Source: Patagioenas fasciata (taxonomy: Eukaryota > Chordata > Aves > Columbiformes > Columbidae). From it: a stretch of 64,000 bases of DNA. A program made the translations under genes and the position numbers. The stretch lies in the NCBI RefSeq assembly GCF_037038585.1, contig NW_027288510.1, positions 3,105,001 through 3,169,000 of the forward strand, read 5' to 3'. Positions 62,201 to 64,000 of this stretch are shown one piece after another (the first letter of the stretch is position 1; every line of letters starts with the position of its first letter). Under the pieces are notes generated by a model. The model saw only the letters and a list, made by a program, of their open reading frames with translations. It had not been told where the DNA came from and made no database searches.

Positions 62201-64000
62201 CAAGAGACTTACCACCTCAACCAAAAGAGTCACTTCTAGCTCCCTCCTACCCCAACAATCCATGGTACAGCTGCAGCCTCTGTTTTCTGCCAGGAGCACC
62301 AGCACCGTGGGGACGTCTGACACTTCCCCCTTTCCCGTACCCAGATTTAATCTGCTACCAGAGAGAGAACAAGGACAACAGGCTGAGTGTTCCTGCCACT
62401 GTCACTAGAGCAGGGACCCACAGCCCCACAAACACAGGCTGTGACAGCCCAAGGTACCAGCGAGGGCTGCATTTAGATTCAGGGAACTTCATCTGCAGGA
62501 AAGTCCCTTCATCTTTGGTGTGCAATGGAGAAAGAGTTTTTCAGCATGAGGAATTCTGCTTTGCAAGTTCCCAAGGGAGGACACTTGTTCCTGTTCATAC
62601 CACAAGCCTGATGACAGAAATATATATTCCAACAGCGAGCAGTTTGCTTTCACCAAGAGGAAACAAATTGTCTTCCTCCATTCTGCTTTGCAGTTAAAAC
62701 TGATCAAGCAAGAACACTGGTTAAATCATCCCAAAGTCACGGTGCACAAACCTCACCACTAACCACAGTATTTCATCTGGCTGGAAAGGATAACGAGGTG
62801 GCCCTGGCCCCCACCGGGAGAAGTCTGTCCCAAGCCAGATGGCTGGGCCAAGGGGTCCCAGTCCCTGCACAACTCAGGGAGAAAGCAGTGCCTTGGGGAC
62901 ACAGGGACATGACCACACAGTGGGTCACTTGGGCTGGCACGGGCAGGGAGCAGACTCTTCAACCCCAGCCTTGCCAGCTCTCACAAACCCCAATCTTGCC
63001 GTTTCCCCAGCATCACTGCTTACAGGGCAGCCTCTCTTCCCCAAAAGCCCAGAGGGAAGCTGAAGGGATCAGGATCCTGTCCCCAGCCCAAGCAGATCAA
63101 GGTAAGATGGGAAGGAGCAGGCAGGCTGGGGGCTGCCCTTTGTCTCCCCAGTGCTGGCTCTGCTGGAGAGTCCCCTGCCCTGCTGTGAACTGTCACTGGG
63201 AACCAGGTGATGGAGGCTGGGGACATGGGAGGAATCTGATGAGACCCAAGTGAGCAGGTTAACCATGAGCAATGTGCCCTGTGGCCAAGAAGGTTGATGG
63301 TACCTGGGCTGCGTGAGTAGGAGTGTGGCCAGCAGGTCGAGGGAGGTGAATCCTCCCCCTCTGCTCTGCACTCGTGAGGCCCCATCTGAGTGGTGTGTCC
63401 AGTTCTGGGCACCCCAGTTTAAGAAGGACAAGGAATTACTGGGGAGAGCCCAGCGGTGGCTACCAAGATGCTGAGGGGTCTAGAGCATTTTTCTTCTGAG
63501 GAAAGGCTGAGAGAGCTGGGGCTGTTGAGCTGGAGAAGAGAAGCTGAGAGGGATCTGATCAATGGGATCAATATCTCAGGGTGGCTGTCAGAGGATGGAC
63601 CAGACTCTGTTCAGTGGTGCCCAGCACCAGGGTGAGGGGCAACAGGCACAGACTGAAACACAGGAGGCTCCATCTGAACATGAGCAGAAACTTGTTTGCT
63701 GGGAGGTGCCAGAGCCTGGCCCAGGCTGCCCAGAGCGGGTGTGGAGTCTCCTTCTGTGAGACATTGAAACCCGCCTGGACCCACCTGTGTGATCTGCTCT
63801 GTGACCCTGCGTGAGCAGGGGGGTTGGACTGGGAGATCTCCAGAGGTCTCTTCAGCCCTCACCAGTCTGGGATTCTGTGAAATCCTGTACGGCCTCTTTT
63901 GCCCTAACACAGAGCTAGCTCACCCTCCATCTTCCAGTTGAGTGTTTCTTCTGCCTTCTTCAGCTTCAAGTTAATATCCCACAGCTGCTCCTGTATGAGA
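17071..64000 (-). CDS. DNAH17: Axonemal outer-arm dynein heavy chain, beta class, internal part (27 exons, partial at both ends)
   Basis: This is a force-generating ATPase heavy chain of the outer dynein arms in motile cilia and sperm flagella. Twenty-seven minus-strand exons with GT-AG introns join in phase into about 1,814 codons. Numbering residues from the first complete codon at the right edge, the stem and stem-linker region occupy about 1-780, the linker to about 1090, the AAA1 P-loop GPAGTGKT lies near 1110, the AAA2 P-loop GNAGTGKS near 1390 and the AAA3 P-loop GNAGTGKS near 1720. Walker B-type segments ([30 protein letters not shown]) follow each P-loop. A complete family member has roughly 4,400-4,500 residues, so this is about 40 percent. 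Residue 990 is a TAG stop. The family is certain; the paralogue is a judgement from recalled sequences, and DNAH9 or DNAH11 remain possible. The promoter, the start codon and everything after AAA3 are outside the window or lost. Confidence 0.8.
17375..17762 (+). mobile_element. CR1 LINE 3' fragment
   Basis: Plus orientation, from gaggagcagctgagg through aggctgcccagggcagtgct to gattctatgattcta, with the ggttggactcgatgatcctg signature. Confidence 0.95.
17763..20085. other. Intron between dynein exons 26 and 27, no gene seen
   Basis: Single-copy, moderately AT-rich. I see no exon-like frame with splice signals, no tRNA-like fold and no further repeat here. Confidence 0.5.
20086..20518 (-). mobile_element. 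CR1 LINE 3' fragment
   Basis: Minus orientation (plus strand begins cagaatcacaggatcccagg). Nearly identical to the copies at 38110-38692 and 63270-63885, so one subfamily. Confidence 0.95.
20529..20570. repeat. GACA tetranucleotide microsatellite
   Basis: About seven uninterrupted gaca units with an imperfect flank, lying at the truncated 5' side of the minus-strand CR1 copy. Confidence 0.95.
21860..22067 (-). CDS. DNAH17: Dynein heavy chain exon 26 of window, AAA3 Walker A
   Basis: Acceptor CTCTCAG|, donor CAAG|GTAAGA; 208 nt, phase 1 end. Encodes [20 protein letters not shown], the P-loop [14 protein letters not shown] and [12 protein letters not shown] (residues 1690-1759). The GC content is higher than in neighbouring exons. 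Confidence 0.97.
22699..23331 (-). mobile_element. Solo LTR with 5-bp target-site duplication
   Basis: A 633-bp LTR in minus orientation. Plus-strand left end TGTCAAGGG, right end ccaggac plus one changed base. GAATG lies immediately outside both ends (22694-22698 and 23332-23336), the duplication left by integrase. Internal promoter elements match the LTR pair at 1241-2090. A provirus therefore inserted in the intron downstream of dynein exon 25 and collapsed by LTR recombination. It has the same orientation as the gene. Confidence 0.9.
23091..23179 (-). promoter_or_regulatory. Solo LTR core promoter (TATA, E-box, CGCG palindrome)
   Basis: Minus-strand CATATAAAAG at 23091-23102, CACGTG at 23108-23113 and TCTCGCGAGA at 23170-23179, in the same order and spacing as the other family members. 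If active it would transcribe into the downstream dynein exons in sense. Confidence 0.6.
23451..23624 (-). CDS. DNAH17: Dynein heavy chain exon 25 of window, pre-AAA3
   Basis: Acceptor TTATAG|, donor TACAG|GTATGT; 174 nt, 58 codons. Encodes [20 protein letters not shown] to PEMPLQ (residues 1632-1689), including [13 protein letters not shown]. The solo LTR ends only 120 bp downstream of this exon in the next intron. Confidence 0.97.
23625..26039. other. Intron between dynein exons 24 and 25, upper part
   Basis: A GC-richer, CpG-containing stretch near 24780-25440 stands out, but shows no promoter motif or exon that I can support. Confidence 0.4.
26040..26155 (+). mobile_element. CR1 LINE internal fragment
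   Basis: Plus orientation: tggccacgaaagtcaatggc, tacc-like ctggggtgcc and gaccagcaggtcaagggagg match the 5' portion of the longer CR1 copies. It lacks the 3' end. Confidence 0.8.
26582..26756 (-). CDS. DNAH17: Dynein heavy chain exon 24 of window, AAA2-AAA3 link
   Basis: Acceptor CCTTAG|, donor ATCAG|GTAAGA; 175 nt, phase 0 end. Encodes [20 protein letters not shown] to [11 protein letters not shown] (residues 1573-1631). Confidence 0.96.
26757..28024. other. Intron between dynein exons 23 and 24, nothing recognised
   Basis: No repeat or coding signal identified. Confidence 0.5.
28025..28172 (-). CDS. DNAH17: Dynein heavy chain exon 23 of window, AAA2-AAA3 link
   Basis: Acceptor CTAAAG|, donor ACAAG|GTACCA; 148 nt, phase 2 end. 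Encodes [20 protein letters not shown] to LDTLRTR (residues 1524-1573). Confidence 0.96.
28854..28962 (-). CDS. DNAH17: Dynein heavy chain exon 22 of window, AAA2
   Basis: Acceptor AATGCAG|, donor GCGG|GTGAGT; 109 nt, phase 1 end. Encodes [20 protein letters not shown] to [10 protein letters not shown] (residues 1488-1524). Confidence 0.97.
29437..29564 (-). CDS. DNAH17: Dynein heavy chain exon 21 of window, AAA2 Walker B
   Basis: Acceptor CTCCCAG|, donor AATAAG|GTAATG; 128 nt, phase 0 end. Encodes [20 protein letters not shown] then [20 protein letters not shown] (residues 1445-1487). Confidence 0.97.
29565..31835. other. Intron between dynein exons 20 and 21
   Basis: Contains a T-rich tract at about 30279-30303 and otherwise single-copy sequence. 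Open frames are short and lack splice context. Confidence 0.5.
31836..32046 (-). CDS. DNAH17: Dynein heavy chain exon 20 of window, AAA2 Walker A
   Basis: Acceptor TTCTCAG|, donor GACG|GTAAAT; 211 nt, phase 1 end. Encodes [20 protein letters not shown], the P-loop [10 protein letters not shown], and [18 protein letters not shown] (residues 1375-1445). Confidence 0.97.
32522..32809 (-). CDS. DNAH17: Dynein heavy chain exon 19 of window, AAA1-AAA2 link
   Basis: Acceptor GTGTAG|, donor CTCAAA|GTAAGA; 288 nt, 96 codons. Encodes [20 protein letters not shown] to AEDNFVLK (residues 1279-1374), including [18 protein letters not shown]. Confidence 0.97.
34014..34152 (-). CDS. DNAH17: Dynein heavy chain exon 18 of window, AAA1
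   Basis: Acceptor ATTTTAG|, donor AAGCAG|GTGAGC; 139 nt, phase 0 end. Encodes [20 protein letters not shown] to LCKELLSKQ (residues 1232-1278). Confidence 0.97.
34457..34614 (-). CDS. DNAH17: Dynein heavy chain exon 17 of window, AAA1
   Basis: Acceptor TTTCTAG|, donor TTCAG|GTGAGT; 158 nt, phase 2 end. Encodes [15 protein letters not shown] to [16 protein letters not shown] (residues 1180-1232), with the AAA1 sensor-type segment [12 protein letters not shown]. Confidence 0.97.
34615..37263. other. Intron between dynein exons 16 and 17, nothing recognised
   Basis: 2.6 kb without a CR1 signature, tandem repeat or plausible exon. Confidence 0.5.
37264..37368 (-). CDS. DNAH17: Dynein heavy chain exon 16 of window, AAA1 Walker B
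   Basis: Acceptor TTTCCAG|, donor GTACAG|GTGAGT; 105 nt, 35 codons. Encodes [20 protein letters not shown] then [15 protein letters not shown] (residues 1145-1179). The CFDEFNRI Walker B motif with its catalytic Glu is intact. Confidence 0.97.
38110..38692 (-). mobile_element. CR1 LINE 3' fragment, long
   Basis: Minus orientation: plus strand starts cacagaatcccagcctggtg and extends through gcccagaactggacacaact to the caggtaccattgg end. Same subfamily as 20086 and 63270. It stops about 80 bp before dynein exon 15. Confidence 0.95.
38770..38926 (-). CDS. DNAH17: Dynein heavy chain exon 15 of window, AAA1 Walker A
   Basis: Acceptor GTGAAAG|, donor TACAAG|GTATGG; 157 nt, phase 0 end. Encodes [20 protein letters not shown], the AAA1 P-loop [15 protein letters not shown] and [11 protein letters not shown] (residues 1092-1144). 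AAA1 is the principal ATP hydrolysis site; its Lys and Thr are intact. A CR1 copy ends about 80 bp downstream in the next intron. Confidence 0.97.
39939..40099 (-). CDS. DNAH17: Dynein heavy chain exon 14 of window, pre-AAA1
   Basis: Acceptor GTTGCAG|, donor GACAG|GTAAGT; 161 nt, phase 2 end. Encodes [17 protein letters not shown] to VITPLTDR (residues 1039-1092), including the [22 protein letters not shown] block that leads into AAA1. Confidence 0.96.
40300..41170. other. Intron between dynein exons 13 and 14, nothing recognised
   Basis: No repeat or coding signal beyond short frames. Confidence 0.4.
41174..41413 (-). CDS. DNAH17: Dynein heavy chain exon 13 of window, linker to AAA1, contains in-frame TAG
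   Basis: Acceptor TCCCTAG|, donor CAGAAG|GTTGGT; 240 nt, 80 codons in phase 0. It encodes [19 protein letters not shown] up to ENAMKE, then TAG at 41318-41320, then [19 protein letters not shown] to [10 protein letters not shown]. Both sides of the stop are strongly conserved dynein sequence in the same frame. Family members generally have Tyr at the stop position (recalled), so one third-base change from a Tyr codon explains it. Translation would end at residue 989 of the fragment, before every nucleotide-binding site. It could be a real null allele, a polymorphism or a base-call error. Confidence 0.93.
41318..41320 (-). other. Premature TAG codon inside dynein exon 13
   Basis: On the plus strand it reads cta within ttgtgctattcc. 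It interrupts ENAMKE-stop-HKKQVTQ. No frameshift is needed to re-enter the frame and no alternative splice site in the exon skips it while keeping conserved residues. Confidence 0.93.
42045..42170 (-). CDS. DNAH17: Dynein heavy chain exon 12 of window, linker
   Basis: Acceptor TTTCCAG|, donor GCCCAG|GTATCT; 126 nt, 42 codons in phase 0. Encodes [20 protein letters not shown] to [10 protein letters not shown] (residues 917-958). The VExWL start and the WxxDYPAQ end are family features. Confidence 0.95.
42270..42483 (+). mobile_element. CR1 LINE 3' fragment
   Basis: Plus orientation, ggacatgagggaaaggttc to ccagctcaggacattctatg. Shares a subfamily with 49220-49822 (same tgctggacactgaacaggct block). 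Confidence 0.93.
43382..43534 (-). CDS. DNAH17: Dynein heavy chain exon 11 of window, linker
   Basis: Acceptor TTTGCAG|, donor GGGCAG|GTGAGA; 153 nt, 51 complete codons. Encodes [20 protein letters not shown] to SEPWDCSGQ (residues 866-916), with the [11 protein letters not shown] segment found in outer-arm beta-class chains. Confidence 0.94.
44430..45066 (+). mobile_element. CR1 LINE 3' fragment, 0.64 kb
   Basis: Plus orientation from the cactgggcccttgtggccag block through ctcctgcccctctgctctgc to ctgacattctgggattctg. Among the longest CR1 pieces in the window. Confidence 0.95.
45280..45545 (-). mobile_element. CR1 LINE 3' fragment
   Basis: Minus orientation: begins gatcacagaatcattttggg, includes ctccagcactgccctgggca and ends in cttgaggcca. 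Lies 214 bp from the plus-oriented CR1, so the two ends face each other. Confidence 0.93.
45546..46927. other. Rest of the intron between dynein exons 10 and 11, nothing recognised
   Basis: Short T-run near 45939; no other feature. Confidence 0.4.
46928..47054 (-). CDS. DNAH17: Dynein heavy chain exon 10 of window, linker
   Basis: Acceptor CCCCAG|, donor CTG|GTAAGC; 127 nt, phase 0 end. Encodes [20 protein letters not shown] then [20 protein letters not shown] (residues 823-865). The FYFVS(S/N)xxLLxIL block is a hallmark of the dynein linker. Confidence 0.95.
47055..48165. other. Intron between dynein exons 9 and 10, nothing recognised
   Basis: AT-rich, no repeat signature. Confidence 0.4.
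48166..48296 (-). CDS. DNAH17: Dynein heavy chain exon 9 of window, linker
   Basis: Acceptor TTTTTAG|, 131 nt, ends in phase 2; encodes [19 protein letters not shown] to LEDIQS (residues 780-823). Three overlapping GT sites exist (AGTAGGTAGGTAC). The AGTAG|GTAGGT site is the one that restores QSRLSLCEK with the next exon. It is absent from a simple start-to-stop ORF view because it lacks an internal Met. Confidence 0.88.
49220..49822 (+). mobile_element. CR1 LINE 3' fragment
   Basis: Plus orientation: cggcctcacctggagca, ttcttcacccagaggtgctg, ending atcctatggttctatggttc. Confidence 0.93.
50010..50495 (-). mobile_element. CR1 LINE 3' fragment
   Basis: Minus orientation: starts agaatcatagaatcatttag, contains ctccagcactgccctgggca and runs to the ccaggacactcagcac block. 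Confidence 0.94.
51324..52194 (-). CDS. DNAH17: Dynein heavy chain exon 8 of window, stem-linker, 871 bp
   Basis: This is the largest exon here: 871 nt uninterrupted, acceptor TTTCTAG|, donor CTAAG|GTATGA, ends in phase 0. It starts [19 protein letters not shown] and covers residues 489-779, including [30 protein letters not shown] and [18 protein letters not shown]. That spans the end of the stem and the start of the linker (the DHC_N2 domain in Pfam terms). Its length is several times that of most exons in this gene, so older introns may have been lost. Confidence 0.95.
52561..52727 (-). CDS. DNAH17: Dynein heavy chain exon 7 of window, stem
   Basis: Acceptor TTGCAG|, donor TTCAG|GTACAG; 167 nt, ends in phase 2. 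Encodes [20 protein letters not shown] to RKEAPF (residues 434-489), with the heavy-chain motif [18 protein letters not shown]. Confidence 0.95.
52728..54994. other. Intron between dynein exons 6 and 7, nothing recognised
   Basis: 2.3 kb of single-copy sequence; the open frames are short and unsupported. Confidence 0.5.
54995..55217 (-). CDS. DNAH17: Dynein heavy chain exon 6 of window, stem
   Basis: Acceptor TCTACAG|; 223 nt encodes [19 protein letters not shown] to EEVYKQLE (residues 359-433). The open frame continues past the exon to a stop, but the GAG|GTGGGT donor is chosen because the next exon resumes with ELPEKW, giving the family junction QLEELPEKW. Ends in phase 0. Confidence 0.93.
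55440..55868 (+). mobile_element. CR1 LINE 3' fragment
   Basis: Plus orientation: gaggagcagctgagggagct, aggctgccctgggcagtggt, ending atcctatgattctata. Confidence 0.95.
55869..57211. other. Rest of the intron between dynein exons 5 and 6
   Basis: No repeat or exon recognised. Confidence 0.4.
57212..57636 (-). CDS. DNAH17: Dynein heavy chain exon 5 of window, stem
   Basis: Acceptor CTCCAG|, donor ACAG|GTAGGA; 425 nt, ends in phase 2. Encodes [19 protein letters not shown] to [11 protein letters not shown] (residues 218-359), including [20 protein letters not shown]. It lies only 94 bp from exon 4. This is one of the longer exons and has no stop. Confidence 0.95.
57731..57927 (-). CDS. DNAH17: Dynein heavy chain exon 4 of window, stem
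   Basis: Acceptor TACCAG|, 197 nt, ends in phase 0. Encodes [20 protein letters not shown] to FLHYQ (residues 152-217), including the [19 protein letters not shown] segment typical of axonemal heavy-chain stems. The donor CAG|GTCCGT is weak after the GT, but no better site keeps the frame. Confidence 0.9.
58954..59089 (-). CDS. DNAH17: Dynein heavy chain exon 3 of window, stem
   Basis: Acceptor CTTCCAG|, donor ACAG|GTAACT; 136 nt, ends with one base of a split Asp codon. Encodes [20 protein letters not shown] to YLLENT (residues 107-151). The phase agrees with both neighbours. Confidence 0.92.
59988..60345 (-). mobile_element. CR1 LINE 3' fragment
   Basis: Minus orientation: gatcatagaatcattctggt, ggaagagaccctcaagatca, extending to the gcctcagcctcctcaagata block. 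Confidence 0.94.
60346..61841. other. Rest of the intron between dynein exons 2 and 3, nothing recognised
   Basis: No repeat or coding signal beyond short frames. Confidence 0.4.
61842..62083 (-). CDS. DNAH17: Dynein heavy chain exon 2 of window, stem
   Basis: Acceptor TTACCAG| and donor AAG|GTGAGG; 242 nt completes the split Gly codon and ends in phase 0. It encodes [17 protein letters not shown] through HLLVK, a helical stem segment (residues 26-106). The upstream 1.8-kb intron contains only a CR1 copy at its far end. Confidence 0.92.
63270..63885 (+). mobile_element. CR1 LINE 3' fragment, 0.6 kb
   Basis: Plus orientation: ggccagcaggtcgagggagg to cagtctgggattctgtg. It ends about 40 bp from the donor of dynein exon 1 of the window. 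Same subfamily as the copies at 20086 and 38110. Confidence 0.95.
63924..64000 (-). CDS. DNAH17: Dynein heavy chain exon 1 of window (partial), stem
   Basis: Runs off the right edge. It reads [20 protein letters not shown] and continues NWKMEG, a coiled-coil-like stem segment rich in Lys and Glu. The donor is G|GTGAGC at 63923-63922 with one base carried over, which matches the next exon's phase exactly. Residues 1-25 of the fragment. Confidence 0.85.

Noticed and set aside
1-64000. tRNA, rRNA or snoRNA genes
   Set aside because: I looked for paired A/B boxes, cloverleaf-like stems and C/D or H/ACA boxes while reading and saw none I could support; a covariance-model scan would be needed to exclude them.

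Overview
The window is vertebrate genomic DNA and almost certainly avian. The evidence is about a dozen CR1-type LINE 3' ends (most ending in an ATTCTATG-like tail or its complement), decayed retroviral proviruses of the type common in bird genomes, and a conserved axonemal dynein gene with short introns. There is no bacterial or archaeal signal, no CRISPR and no operon structure.

Right-hand 47 kb (about 17.07-64.0 kb): 27 exons on the minus strand of a ciliary outer-arm dynein heavy chain of the beta class (DNAH9/DNAH11/DNAH17 group; DNAH17 is my best guess). Every exon has an AG acceptor and a GT donor, and all phases join into one frame of about 1,814 codons. Going from high to low coordinates, the exons encode the stem, the linker, AAA1 (P-loop GPAGTGKT), AAA2 (P-loop GNAGTGKS) and the first two-thirds of AAA3 (P-loop GNAGTGKS, then a Walker B-type VYFIDD). 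The true start (higher coordinates) and the AAA4-AAA6, stalk and C-terminal exons (lower coordinates) are not in the window. One exon, just upstream of AAA1, carries an in-frame TAG at 41318-41320. It is the only lesion I found in the reading frame. Introns hold CR1 fragments in both orientations, a GACA microsatellite and a 633-bp solo LTR with a 5-bp target-site duplication.

Left-hand 17 kb: no dynein exon could be found, although the gene should continue here. From right to left there is a 39-bp minisatellite (nine units), a CpG island with two oppositely oriented AGATGGCGGC motifs, and then a retroviral array. The array has two copies (about 5.6 and 6.0 kb) of a composite in which plus-strand envelope sequence faces minus-strand envelope, integrase, RNase H and further pol-like sequence, tail to tail. 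The copies are almost identical, so the duplication is recent or an assembly artefact. Left of it lie two LTRs of one family, head to head, forming a palindrome with TATA, CACGTG and TCTCGCGAGA-type elements. The first 1.2 kb is unassigned.

The window is therefore a conserved motor-protein gene whose downstream flank is occupied by nested retroviral insertions and a CpG-island promoter. The premature stop, together with the absence of any further exon over 17 kb, raises the question whether this copy still encodes a full-length dynein. All retroviral reading frames are broken and I see no intact provirus. I found no convincing new biological system; the most notable items are the dynein nonsense codon, the duplicated convergent provirus composite, the palindromic LTR pair with its motif set, and the island cut by the array.
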